Shown: positions 29,272 through 37,117 of the stretch, piece by piece
How the letters are laid out: every line of letters starts with the position of its first letter
Numbering within the stretch: the stretch's first letter is position 1
Assembly (NCBI RefSeq): GCF_016863275.1
Contig: NZ_BOOO01000036.1
Span: 124,001-188,000, forward strand
Source of the DNA: Planotetraspora mira
GTDB lineage: Bacteria; Actinomycetota; Actinomycetes; Streptosporangiales; Streptosporangiaceae
Length of the DNA: 64,000 nt
Reading direction: 5' to 3'
Position numbers and translations under genes: made by a program
Notes under the pieces: generated by a model
What the model was told of the DNA's origin: nothing
The model's database searches: none
Seen by the model: the letters and a program-made list of their open reading frames with translations, nothing else

Positions 29272-30030
29272 TCAGGAACGGCGCTCGGCGTTCGCGTGGA
29301 GAGCGTCCCGGACGTACACCGCCAGCCCCTCCGCCACCTGCTCGTAGTTAGCGGCGAACCGGGGATCGGCGACGAACATGTCGCCCAGCCCCTTGTGCAT
29401 CTCCGGCGAGCAGTCGTAGAACCACCGGCCGAGGTGCTCACGATGCCGCTCGGCCACGTCCATCGCACGCACGTCGTCAGCCGGGACGCCCGCCTCGAAC
29501 GCCGCGGCGAAGTCCCGCACCACCTCGCCGGCCTCCTCCTTGATCCTCAGCCAGTCCTCCTTCGTGTACGCGGCCGTCCGGCGGCGGCTCTGCTCGAACG
29601 CGTCCGTGCCGCCCCACCGCTCCTCTGCCTCCTGCGCGTGCTCGTCCGGATCGAAGTCGCCGAACACCTCGAACCGCTCCTGCGGGGTCAGCGAGATCCC
29701 CATCGTCTGTGCCTCCATCGCCTTGTCCACCGCCGCCACCATCTCCTGGAGCCTGCCGATCCGCCGCCGCAGCAACTCGTGCTGACGCCGCAGGTGCGTC
29801 ATCGGGTCGACGCCCGGCTCGTCCAGGATGGTGGCGATCTCCTCCAGGGAGAACCCGAGCTCGCGGTAGAACAGGATCCGCTGCAACCGGTCGAGATCCG
29901 GCTCGGTGTACCGCCGGTACCCCGCGCGGGTCCGCTCACCCGGCGACAGCAGTCCGATCTCGTCGTAATGATGCAGCGTCCGGACCGTCACTCCGGCGAG
30001 CGCGGCGACCTGGCCGACCGAATAGCCCAT
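29272..30030 (-). CDS. MerR-family regulator with TipAS drug-sensing domain
   Basis: 252 aa, the length of TipAL. The N-terminal MerR winged helix (YSVGQVAALAGVTVRTLHHYDEIGLL) and coiled coil (about 75-110) are followed by a TipAS-type domain: YTKEDWLRIKEE, then MDVAERHREHLGRWFYDCSPEMHKGLGDMF. Cys207 sits where TipAL has the Cys that bonds to the dehydroalanine tail of thiopeptides. It probably senses thiopeptide or similar antibiotics and activates its own promoter. A palindrome with TTGACC lies upstream. Start ATG 30030, with AAAGGGGGT upstream. Confidence 0.93.
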   Translation of the reverse strand: MGYSVGQVAALAGVTVRTLHHYDEIGLLSPGERTRAGYRRYTEPDLDRLQRILFYRELGFSLEEIATILDEPGVDPMTHLRRQHELLRRRIGRLQEMVAAVDKAMEAQTMGISLTPQERFEVFGDFDPDEHAQEAEERWGGTDAFEQSRRRTAAYTKEDWLRIKEEAGEVVRDFAAAFEAGVPADDVRAMDVAERHREHLGRWFYDCSPEMHKGLGDMFVADPRFAANYEQVAEGLAVYVRDALHANAERRS

Positions 30031-30062
30031 GGGTTCACCCCCTTTCAGGATCCAGCGTGTGG

Positions 30063-30084
30063 CCTGACGTTACGGGAGGGTCAA
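30063..30084 (-). promoter_or_regulatory. MerR-type autoregulated promoter of the TipAL-like gene
   Basis: On the minus strand TTGACC (30084-30079) runs into an imperfect 17-bp palindrome at 30063-30079 with 6 of 8 matching pairs. This is the dyad-in-spacer arrangement of MerR activators. It lies 33 nt upstream of the start codon in a 75-bp gap. Confidence 0.55.
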
Positions 30085-30105
30085 CTCGTCATCTTCGCCG
30101 GTGGG

Positions 30106-31200
30106 TCAGCGTGCGCGCCAGAACGCCCCGTTCGCGGATGGATCGTCGGGATCGCCCTGCGGAACCGTGAACCCCGCGCCCCACGTCGTCGCCGTCCCCG
30201 GTATCCGGGCGATGGACGACAACACGGCGTCCGTCCCCGGCTTGCGCGGCAGCGGCGTGCTCTTCCACCCCGACCCGGTGACATGCCACAACGTGGCGTT
30301 CCACGCACCCTGCACGATCCAGACCCCGCCCCGGCCGTCGGGCGTCACCTGGGTGTACGGCTGGCCGCCGATCTTCCCCACGGACGTCGTCCACTTCGTG
30401 CCGTTCCAGTGCATGACAAGCGTACGGCTGAACGTGACGTCGTCACCCTCTTCGTTCGCGCCCTCCCAGCTGATGCCGCCGACCGCCCAGACGTTCTTGG
30501 GTCCCATCACCAGGATGTCCCGGAAGCCCACCTCCGCGTCAGGTGAAGGCAGCGCCACCGGGGGAAGGGGGACGGGTTTCCACGAGGAGCCCCCTCTCCA
30601 CCGCATGATCGCCGGTTGCGACCCGTTCAGGCCTGCGGCCCAGACGTCGCGCGCCTTGTAGATGTCGATCGCGCTCGCCTGACCGGGGAGTGCGAAGCTC
30701 CGCCAGGACTTGCCGTTCCAGTGCCGGGCAGAGGACGTCTGGGCCCCGACGGCCCAGACGTCCTTCACGTTCAGAGCGTCGGCGTCGGCGGTCGAGAACC
30801 GCTTGCCCAGCGACCGGGTGGTCCAGGACTTCCCGTTCCACCGGGCCGCCTTGCCCTGCCCGAACACCCACACGCTCTTGGGTGAACTCGCGGCTATGGC
30901 CGTCAGGTCGACCGCCGGCACGCCGGGCAGCAGGGTCCACTTCTTGCCGTCGAAGCGCTCGACGACGCCCTTCGCCTTCCCGTTCACCACCCGGTGACCC
31001 GCAGCCCAGACCGAGCCGTTCTTCAGCGTGGCCACGTCGTTGAGCACGTCGTCCTTCGGCAGGGTGTTGACCTTGACCAGCTTCCACACCGGCGGGGCCT
31101 GGCCGGCCGCTCCCGTACCTCCCGCCCCGGCAGGCGGAGCGACGACCACCACCCCGGTCAGCCCGACAACCGCCGCTCCCGCCACCAGCACATACCGCAT
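30106..31200 (-). CDS. Secreted beta-propeller-like protein
   Basis: 364 aa. The N-terminus (YVLVAGAAVVGLTGVVVVAPPAGAGG) is a Sec signal peptide with an AxA-like end. The body is built of repeated blades with the recurring theme DVWAVG, a gap, then HWNGKSW (seen five or more times, e.g. SVWAAGH, SVWVFGQ, DVWAVGA, DVWAAGL, NVWAVGG). This marks a Kelch or sialidase-like propeller. It has no catalytic residues that I can recognise. Start ATG 31200 with GGGAGGG. It lies upstream of the TipAL-like gene on the same strand. Confidence 0.85.
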   Translation of the reverse strand: MRYVLVAGAAVVGLTGVVVVAPPAGAGGTGAAGQAPPVWKLVKVNTLPKDDVLNDVATLKNGSVWAAGHRVVNGKAKGVVERFDGKKWTLLPGVPAVDLTAIAASSPKSVWVFGQGKAARWNGKSWTTRSLGKRFSTADADALNVKDVWAVGAQTSSARHWNGKSWRSFALPGQASAIDIYKARDVWAAGLNGSQPAIMRWRGGSSWKPVPLPPVALPSPDAEVGFRDILVMGPKNVWAVGGISWEGANEEGDDVTFSRTLVMHWNGTKWTTSVGKIGGQPYTQVTPDGRGGVWIVQGAWNATLWHVTGSGWKSTPLPRKPGTDAVLSSIARIPGTATTWGAGFTVPQGDPDDPSANGAFWRAR

Positions 31201-31258
31201 GGGCCCTCCCTGTTTACAGGTTGGACGCCAACTAGAGGGGATTCGTTCGGGACAGGTT

Positions 31259-31298
31259 GGGGTCCCCGTAGTACTCGCCGAAAATCGGGCGGATATGG
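31259..31298 (+). repeat. Left terminal inverted repeat of the Tn3-family element
   Basis: 40 bp beginning GGGGTCCCCGTAGTACTCGC. It pairs with 34974-35013 with one mismatch and is preceded by the AGGTT target copy. Confidence 0.9.
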
Positions 31299-31409
31299 CT
31301 GGGTAGGCTTCTGAGCGGGGAATCTGTGGGTCTGGCGGTAGGTCGTTCTTGTCGACGCAGGTGTTCGCGGACGAGGAGCTGGAGCGCTCTTCCCGCGCAC
31401 CGGGCCGCT

Positions 31410-31983
31410 GCTGACCCGCTCAACACTGACCTGATCGCCGAGCACTACGACGACCTGCTCCGGCTGGCCGGTTCGCTAAAGTTCGGGCACGCCACCGGCT
31501 CGCTACTGGTCGGCAAGCTGTCCGCGGCCGGCAGGCAGAACGCGCTCGCCGCAGCGCTCAAGGAGTACGGGGCATTGCGGCGCACCATCTACGCCGCCCG
31601 GTACCTCGCCGACCCGGCCTACCGGCGCAAGATCTCCCGGCAGCTGAACAGGGCGAGTCGCTGCGCGCGCTCAAGCGAGACCTGCTCTACGCCCACGAGG
31701 GCGCCATCCGAGCGCGGCAGCTCGAAGCTCAGACCGAGCAGGCGTGGTGCCTGACGCTGGCCACCAACGCCGTGGTCGCCTGGACCACCGAGTAGTACGG
31801 CCTCGCGGTCGAGTCGATGCGCAGGGCGGGACGCCGCATCGACGACGAGGTCCTGGCCCACATCTCCCCGGCGCATAGCGAGAACATCAACTTCTTCGGC
31901 GCAAACGAGGTCGACATCGAAGGTGAACTCGCCCAGCTCGGTCCCACCGGCTATCGGCCGCTGCTCGTCCGCGACACGCTCGG
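31410..31983 (+). pseudogene. Tn3-family transposase TnpA, C-terminal remnant
   Basis: Only about the last 190 of some 1000 residues are left. Recognisable pieces are LIAEHYDDLLRLAGSLKFG, then AALKEYGALRRTIYAARYLADPAYRRKISRQLN in one frame. The reading then shifts by one missing base near 31650 to continue as ESLRALKRDLLYAHEGAIRA. A TAG at 31793-31795 interrupts it before YGLAVESMRRAGR and AHISPAHSENINFFG. The 5' part is deleted between the left repeat and 31410. It is the evidence that fixes the element's family. Confidence 0.85.
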
Positions 31984-32442
31984 ATCTTGCCGGGCACGTG
32001 CGGCCGCTGGTTGCCGAGCGAGATGCCCAGCGTCGGGAACTGGTTGGCGATCTCCAGCGCGGTGAGGGGGCCTGGCTGGCGCTATAGCTGTGTGATCAGG
32101 CGTTCGGGGACCCAGATCGCTCACACTCCTGCTCGCACAGCGAGCGCGTCGAGCGCTACCGCAACGCCTCTGCGAAAGTAGACAGCCTCTGTTGCAGGTG
32201 GCCGTGGAAGGCCTTCCCGTCCGGGCAGACGGCAGCAGCGGCCGGGGAGAGCTGGCCATGGGTGCGCCGCTGCCCGTACGAGGGTGAAGTCGAGATCCGG
32301 TGGGTAGTGCTCGAGCCCAGCCGAGTACGCCGAGCCGAGTCCGGAACGCGAGGACTACCTGCGGACGCAGATCGCGCACCGATTAGGTTTCCGCGCCGTG
32401 CCCGTCTGTACGTGTGAGATCGACTCACGAGAGGCTGGCACG
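31984..32442. other. 459-bp stretch without a supportable gene
   Basis: This DNA lies between the tnpA remnant and the RibD-like gene inside the transposon. Short frames are present on both strands, but none has family-like sequence or a good start. It may be decayed transposon DNA such as a resolution site, though no dyad typical of one was found by eye. Confidence 0.5.
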
Positions 32443-33006
32443 ATGCGGAAACTGATCTTCGGCATGAACCTGAGCCTGGACGGCTACATCGCCGCGCCCG
32501 GCGACGACCTCGGCTGGAGCGTACCGAGCGACGAGCTGTTCCGGTGGTGGTCCGACCGGGTGGGGGCGACCGGCCTGGCGCTGTACGGGCGCAAACTGTG
32601 GGAGACGATGAGCTCCCACTGGCCGACCGCCGACCAGCAGCCTGGCGCTACCCCGGCGGAGATCGAGTACGCCCGCCGCTGGCGGGACATGCCGAAGGTG
32701 GTGTTCTCCTCGACGACCAGCACGGTCGACTGGAACACCCGCCTGGTCACCGGCGACGCGGTCGCCGAGATCACCCGGCTCAAGGCCGAAGACGGCGGCC
32801 CGATGGACATCGGCGGCGCCACACTTGCCGCAGCGGCCATGCGGGCCGGGCTGATCGACGAGTACGTGCTGGTCACCCACCCGGTCCTGGTGGGCGGCGG
32901 CACGCCGTTCTTTACGGCCCTGGACAGCTGGGTGAACCTGAATCTGGTCGAGACGCGGACGTTTCCCGGCGGCGTGGTGCTGACCCGATACGAGACGAGG
33001 CGATGA
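32443..33006 (+). CDS. RibD C-terminal/dihydrofolate reductase-like protein
   Basis: 187 aa. The N-terminal KLIFGMNLSLDGYIAAPGDDLGW and the later VFSSTTSTVDWNTRLVTGD, MDIGGATLAAAAMRAGLIDEYVLVTHPVLVGGGTPFF follow the RibD_C fold, an NADPH-dependent reductase family. This version is small and stand-alone, so it is not the riboflavin bifunctional enzyme. Start ATG 32443 has GAGG upstream. It is transposon cargo and converges with the ECF sigma gene across a hairpin. Confidence 0.88.
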   Translation: MRKLIFGMNLSLDGYIAAPGDDLGWSVPSDELFRWWSDRVGATGLALYGRKLWETMSSHWPTADQQPGATPAEIEYARRWRDMPKVVFSSTTSTVDWNTRLVTGDAVAEITRLKAEDGGPMDIGGATLAAAAMRAGLIDEYVLVTHPVLVGGGTPFFTALDSWVNLNLVETRTFPGGVVLTRYETRR

Positions 33007-33214
33007 GGACGGGCCAGATGCTCGGCTCGTGAAGCCAGGTCCTGGGCTCGTGAGGCCAGGTCGAAATCCTTCCTGGCGTGCTCACCGTGACCCTCGGCTA
33101 TGAGGGAACCTTTCCCGGGCCCTTCCTTGCGTTCCGAGTGAGCTGTTGACCGACTTGCTGGAGATGAGGGCGACGGCATCGTTGATTGTGACGATGTTGT
33201 TCGGGCATGAAGAT

Positions 33215-33239
33215 GCCCCGCCGGCAACGCCGGCGGGGC
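33215..33239. terminator. GC-rich hairpin terminator
   Basis: Perfect 11-bp stem (GCCCCGCCGGC) with an AAC loop between the convergent RibD-like and ECF sigma genes. It can serve both. Confidence 0.7.
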
Positions 33240-33284
33240 GGTGGTGTTCGCGTTGTCGCGTTGGTGTTCAGCTGGTCGGGGTGC

Positions 33285-34367
33285 TCATTCCACGGTGACT
33301 TCGGTGACGGCGGCCCGTGCGCTGGACTCGTCGACGATGGGGCTTTTGTCTGATGACAGTGTCGGGGGCAGGCCCAGCCATGGTTTGTCGGTGGCGTCGA
33401 ATCCGGTGAGCTCGGCGATCTTCCTGTCGACGATGTGCAGGACCGCGATGGCAAATAGCCGGTACGCCGGGTCGTCGGGGGTGCGGAGGTACAGCACGGC
33501 GGCAGGCATGCGGTTGACCGTCGTGGTGATACAGCGCCAGTCGTCGTGGCCGCGCTGGAAGAGCCCACCGGAGACCCAGCCGTCCACCGCGTCCTTGGCC
33601 GTGATGACCGAGGTTCCCGACTCGGGCAGCATCGCGAAGCGCAGGTCGTCGCGCAGCAGGGACATCAGCCCGTCCAGGTCGTTGCGCTCATGGGCGTCGA
33701 TATACGACTTCACCACGCCCCGCTCGTCATTCGACAGCTCGTGGGTGGCGGGGCTCCGCCAGTCGAGGCGGCGGTCGGGCAGCTGCTCGCGCATCGTCAC
33801 ACGCGCCCGCTGCAGTGCGCTGGTCACCGATGCGACGGTCAGCTCGAGGGCGTCGGCGGCCTTCGTCGCCGGCCAGCCGAGGACGTCGCGCAGGATGAAC
33901 ACCGCCCGCTGCCGCGGCGGCAGGTGCTGGACGGCGACGATGAACGCCAGCTCGATCGTCTCCCGCGCCACCACCGATTCCTGCGGGTCCTCGGGGAGCA
34001 TCCGGTCGGGGTAGGGCTGCAGGTACAGCACCTCGGAGCCGGGGTCCGGCAGCTCGGAGGGTACGGGTGTGCGGTCGTTGCGCTTCTCCAGGAAGTCGAG
34101 GCAGGCGTTCGTCGCGATTCGGTACAGCCAGGTCCGCAGGGCCGCGTGGCCCTTGAACGACTCCCGCTTATTCCACGCGCGCAGGAACGTCTCCTGCGTC
34201 AGGTCCTGGGCATCCTCGTAGTTCGCGAGCATCCGGTAGCAGTGCACCTGCAGCTCACGCCGGTGGCGCTCCGTGATGAGTGCGAACCGCGCCGTGTCGC
34301 CTGAGCGGACCGCCGCGAGGAACGTGGCCTCGTCGGCGCCCAGCGGTCTGCTGTCGGTCATGGTCAT
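33285..34367 (-). CDS. ECF sigma factor with C-terminal SnoaL-like domain
   Basis: 360 aa. Sigma region 2 (LITERHRRELQVHCYRMLANYEDAQDLTQETFLRAWNKRESF) and region 4 (AVQHLPPRQRAVFILRDVLGWPATKAADALELTVASVTSALQRARVTMRE) are complete. They are followed by about 140 residues of a SnoaL/NTF2-type domain, the SigG/SigJ-like architecture in which that domain controls activity in place of an anti-sigma factor. Start ATG 34367, with GGAAGGA; ATG 34361 is possible. It is carried inside the transposon. Target promoters are unknown. Confidence 0.9.
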   Translation of the reverse strand: MTMTDSRPLGADEATFLAAVRSGDTARFALITERHRRELQVHCYRMLANYEDAQDLTQETFLRAWNKRESFKGHAALRTWLYRIATNACLDFLEKRNDRTPVPSELPDPGSEVLYLQPYPDRMLPEDPQESVVARETIELAFIVAVQHLPPRQRAVFILRDVLGWPATKAADALELTVASVTSALQRARVTMREQLPDRRLDWRSPATHELSNDERGVVKSYIDAHERNDLDGLMSLLRDDLRFAMLPESGTSVITAKDAVDGWVSGGLFQRGHDDWRCITTTVNRMPAAVLYLRTPDDPAYRLFAIAVLHIVDRKIAELTGFDATDKPWLGLPPTLSSDKSPIVDESSARAAVTEVTVE

Positions 34368-34379
34368 CAATCCTTCCAC

Positions 34380-34668
34380 CGGTGCGAGGGCTAACAGAAC
34401 TGACGACGTGGCGGAGGATTTCTGATCGGTGAAGCCGCTGACACCGGGCCGTTCGCCAGGCCGGATGGGTCGGGGTCGATCCAGGGAACGTGCTCCGGGT
34501 CGGGCACACCCTCGATGTCGAGGTGGGGCCGGCGCGGCTAAGCGTTGTTTCTCGGCGCCTGCTACTTAGGGGCCGCGTCGGCGCGCCTCCGACCGCGATG
34601 CCAAACCAGACGCCGCCTCGGCGAGGTCAGTCACCCGCGGCCTCGCCGAGGTCGGACAGGACGCCTAA
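34380..34668. other. 289-bp stretch upstream of the ECF sigma gene, no gene seen
   Basis: It holds the sigma gene promoter region and the unreadable start of the integrase remnant. In-frame stop TAA at 34666-34668 closes the integrase frame on its 5' side. GAGGTCAGTC/GAGGTCGGAC are short direct repeats near 34623 and 34648. Confidence 0.5.
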
Positions 34669-34935
34669 CCGACGGTTCAGACCAGCGGTGGCCCGGTCAC
34701 CGACGGCTGGAATCTGCACGACCTGCGCCACTCCCGACTCACCCACGCCGGCGAGGACGGCGCCACCGAAGCCGACCTGATGAACCTCTCCGGCCACGAA
34801 GACCGCCGCACCCTCCAGCGCTACCTCAAGCCCAGCAAAGAAGGCACCCAGCGCCGACTCGACGGCATCGAGGCCCAGCGCGGTACCTGGACACTCAGCG
34901 CCGACGAACTCGTAGACCGCATGACCACCCGGTGA
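34669..34935 (+). pseudogene. Tyrosine integrase, C-terminal remnant
   Basis: 88 codons without a start. HDLRHSRLTHAGEDG is the catalytic H-x-x-R-H box, LSGHEDRRTLQRYLKPS holds the second His and the Tyr nucleophile, and a 35-residue tail ends at TGA 34933. The N-terminal half and the first catalytic Arg are missing. Some Tn3 relatives use a tyrosine recombinase for cointegrate resolution, so this may be a decayed TnpI-like gene. It is unlike the intact recombinase next door. Confidence 0.8.
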
Positions 34936-34973
34936 TCGTGCCGCCTGCCCGGTCGGATCATCGCTGGTCAGCG

Positions 34974-35013
34974 CCATATCCGTCCGATTTTCGGCGAGTA
35001 CTACGGGGACCCC
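34974..35013 (-). repeat. Right terminal inverted repeat of the Tn3-family element
   Basis: 40 bp ending ...GTACTACGGGGACCCC, complementary to the left end with one mismatch. It is followed by the AGGTT target copy, whose last base is part of the recombinase stop codon. Confidence 0.9.
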
Positions 35014-35017
35014 AGGT

Positions 35018-36079
35018 TCATCCGTGCGGCGGTGATGGGGTGTCCCCGTCACGGAGCAGCGGGTGGGAGCGCATCGCGACCTCCAGCTCTCCGGGAAGCT
35101 CGTCCCGGTACCGGCCGAGTGTGGACAGGTCGCTGTGCCCGAGAACCCGGCGCACCGCGTCCATGTCCGTGCCGTCCGCTAAGAGATGCGTCGCCGTCGT
35201 GTGGCGTAAGCCGTGCGGGGTGACGCTGCGCCGCCGCCCCGGCTCGACCCGCTGCTGCATGCGGTCGATCACCGCCTGCACGTCGCCCCGTGCGAGCCGC
35301 CGGCCGCGCCAGGACAACAGCAGAGCCTTGTCCCGCTCGGCCGCCCGGACCACCAGATACGCGTCGAACACCGCGGCGACGTCACGGGGGAGCGGCACAT
35401 CCCTGGTCTTCCCGCCCTTGCCGAAGATCCGCCAGTAACGCACCCCGTCGTTGGTGTAGAAGTCCTCCACATTTGCCCTGACTAGCTCGGACACTCTCGG
35501 CCCCAGCGTCGCGAGCAGCAGGACGATCAAGGCGTCACGGATGTCGGTCCGCTGGTCCCTTCGCCGGGCGGGCTCGGCGGCGGGGGAGCGGGCCGCGCCG
35601 ATCAGGCCCTCCGCCTGCTCCTTGGTCAGGGCCCGGCGCTCGGCCCGCAGCCCGCCACGCTCCCGCGCCGTGACCGATGCCGTCGCCATCGGGTTCAGCT
35701 GCACCCAGCCCACCGACGCGGCGTGCTTGAACAACGCGGAGACCGATCGCCGGAAGCGGGCCTGCGACGCCGCGCTCTGCACACCCTCATCCTTGCGGGG
35801 GGCGTCCGCCCTGCGCCGCTCGTCGGGTTTCCTCGCGAACGCCAGGAGCACCTCGTCGACGTCCTCACCCGTCAGGTCGTCGAGCACCCGGCCCGGGCCT
35901 GCCAGCCGTACGAACGTGGTGACGTCGCGCGCGTAGACCTCGGCGGTGGCGGGGGAGAGCGCCCCGGTCACGGTCTTGGCCCGCACCAGATCCACGTAAC
36001 GATCGGCGGCCTCCTCCACGGTCAGGCGGTTCACCTGTGCGGGCAGCATGATCGAAACCGTACCGGTGCCCACCGACAT
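35018..36079 (-). CDS. Tyrosine recombinase/integrase, XerC-like
   Basis: 353 aa. N-terminal SAM-like DNA-binding domain (about 18-125) and catalytic domain with all active residues: Arg195 in GPRVSEL, Lys224 in GKGGK, His289 and Arg292 in HGLRH, His315 in GHSD and Tyr324. It is longer than XerC/D by about 50 residues, mainly a basic insert at 83-105. Start ATG 36079; ATG 36049 is possible. The start is 28 nt from repeat array B. Its stop codon is at the transposon insertion point but is intact. Role unknown; the palindromic arrays may be its sites, a hypothesis only. Confidence 0.92.
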   Translation of the reverse strand: MSVGTGTVSIMLPAQVNRLTVEEAADRYVDLVRAKTVTGALSPATAEVYARDVTTFVRLAGPGRVLDDLTGEDVDEVLLAFARKPDERRRADAPRKDEGVQSAASQARFRRSVSALFKHAASVGWVQLNPMATASVTARERGGLRAERRALTKEQAEGLIGAARSPAAEPARRRDQRTDIRDALIVLLLATLGPRVSELVRANVEDFYTNDGVRYWRIFGKGGKTRDVPLPRDVAAVFDAYLVVRAAERDKALLLSWRGRRLARGDVQAVIDRMQQRVEPGRRRSVTPHGLRHTTATHLLADGTDMDAVRRVLGHSDLSTLGRYRDELPGELEVAMRSHPLLRDGDTPSPPHG

Positions 36080-36106
36080 TCACAGATCGAAGAGCCGGCG
36101 ACCACC

Positions 36107-36276
36107 GTGATCATGCACACCTTCGGGAATGTGCGGCCTGAGCTGCACCGACTCGTTCCGTGATCATGCACGGATTCGGCCGCACCTGCCGTGACGTGCG
36201 TCTTTGCCGTGCGTGATCGTGCGCACTTTCTGGCAGATCCCGCTGAGCTGGCCTTACGTCAAGCGCGATCATGCAC
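36107..36276 (-). repeat. Array B of the 53-bp-period repeat
   Basis: Written on the plus strand the core is GTGATCATGCAC. Starts at 36107 and 36160 are exact, 36213 reads GTGATCGTGCGC, and 36265 reads GCGATCATGCAC. Spacings are 53, 53 and 52 bp. Flanks are ACCTTCG at 36107 and GGATTCG at 36160, the complements of CGAAGGT and CGAATCC in arrays A and D. About 120 bp (36107-36226) match array D in inverted orientation at roughly 93 percent by eye. It fills the region directly upstream of the recombinase start. Confidence 0.9.
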
Positions 36277-36355
36277 GTGACTGTGTGCAGCGGCCTGGCC
36301 TCGGCATTCAGTTTCTGGTGGCGCCGCGTTGGCGAGGGTGCTCAGAAGAACCGTT

Positions 36356-36397
36356 CTCCCATACCGGACAGAATTCACCTTCTGTCCGGTATGGGAG
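36356..36397 (-). terminator. 18-bp perfect stem terminator after the L7/L12-like gene
   Basis: Arms 36356-36373 and 36380-36397 pair perfectly with a 6-nt loop. The hairpin abuts the TAA stop codon of the minus-strand gene with no gap. Confidence 0.8.
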
Positions 36398-36838
36398 TTA
36401 GAGGGCATTGATGAATGCTTCTGCTTCCACTTGTCCCATTCCGGTCTCGCCGCGGACGAGTAGCACGGCCTGCTGGGTACGGCCGGCCGCCTTCAGCTCG
36501 CGAACCCGGGAGGCGAGGTCGGAGGGGGTGGGGGTGACTCCTGGAATCGGCTGTCCCGCGGCGATGGCATCCACGACGCTCTTGCCTTCTCTGGGGCCGA
36601 TCCCGGTTTCCTCCCTGACGACCTTGATCGCCTGAGTTTTCCGTCCTTCGGCGATGAGAGCCCGTACACGGTTCTGCAGGTCAGCGGAGATCGGCGGCGG
36701 AAGCCCGGGTGAACGCCAGCCAAGCGAGGTGCTGGGCCGGGCGCCTGTCCGGACTGCGGCCAGCACGACCACGAGTGCCGCGACCGTGAGAAGGGCGGCG
36801 AGCACCAAGACGACTAACTCGATCGTGAGGCCGAACAT
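36398..36838 (-). CDS. Membrane-anchored protein with two L7/L12-like repeats
   Basis: 146 aa. One N-terminal transmembrane helix (residues 6-30) is followed by a Pro-rich linker. Two copies of a helical motif like the C-terminal domain of ribosomal protein L7/L12 follow: RVRALIAEGRKTQAIKVV with ETGIGPREGKSVVDAI (57-94) and RVRELKAAGRTQQAVLLV with ETGMGQVEAEAFI (111-144). Such anchored proteins are common in actinomycetes and uncharacterised. Start ATG 36838. It lies between inverted copies of the palindromic repeat. Confidence 0.82.
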   Translation of the reverse strand: MFGLTIELVVLVLAALLTVAALVVVLAAVRTGARPSTSLGWRSPGLPPPISADLQNRVRALIAEGRKTQAIKVVREETGIGPREGKSVVDAIAAGQPIPGVTPTPSDLASRVRELKAAGRTQQAVLLVRGETGMGQVEAEAFINAL

Positions 36839-36885
36839 GTCGTGATCGTACGGCTTTACCTACCCATTGCCCCAGCCCCCTCGGC

Positions 36886-36950
36886 GTGATCATGCACACC
36901 TTCGGGAATGCGCGGCGCGAGCTGCACCGACACGTTTCGTGATCATGCGA
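36886..36950 (-). repeat. Array C of the 53-bp-period repeat
   Basis: Two cores on the plus strand at 36886 (GTGATCATGCAC then ACCTTCG) and 36939 (GTGATCATGCGA), 53 bp apart. About 64 bp from 36885 are identical to array D read in the opposite direction, so C and D form an inverted pair around 36950-37170. A weaker GTGATCGTACGG lies at 36842 by the L7/L12-like start. Confidence 0.85.
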
Positions 36951-36983
36951 TGCGCAGGCATGCTCGCCGGCAATCATTAATTA

Positions 36984-36999
36984 ATCTACATTGTAAAGG
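36984..36999 (+). repeat. 16-bp AT-rich repeat, copy 3
   Basis: ATCTACATTGTAAAGG followed by GCGC, as in copy 2. It sits between arrays C and D in the least GC-rich DNA of the window. The rest of 36950-37117 holds no gene; a weak hairpin GTTTTGGA/TCCAAAAC lies at about 37006-37036. Confidence 0.85.
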
Positions 37000-37117
37000 C
37001 GCTCAGTTTTGGAAAATTGTTCCATCTCTCCAAAACCCAAACCAGCACCTACGAGCGCGGCTGCTGAGTTGTCTCGTCCGTTGGGTCCGGCCTGCTAGAC
37101 AAGACTGAGCCGGCAGC

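Larger units (their letters stand above)
31259..35013. mobile_element. Tn3-family transposon remnant, 3755 bp
   Basis: It is bounded by 40-bp inverted repeats (31259-31298 and 34974-35013) that differ at one base and begin GGGGTCCCCG, as Tn3-family ends do. A perfect 5-bp duplication AGGTT flanks both ends (31254-31258 and 35014-35018), the normal Tn3 target size. Inside are a truncated and broken tnpA, a RibD-like reductase, an ECF sigma factor and a C-terminal tyrosine-integrase fragment. It cannot move without help. It inserted between the beta-propeller gene and the tyrosine recombinase, right at the stop codon of the latter. Confidence 0.88.

Noticed and set aside
31326-31754. Intact small protein at the tnpA remnant
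   Set aside because: The TnpA similarity passes through a frameshift and a stop, so it is a pseudogene, not a short gene.
36984-36999. Origin of replication or DnaA boxes in the AT-rich gap near 37 kb
   Set aside because: No TTGTCCACA-like boxes and no dnaA or dnaN neighbour were found.
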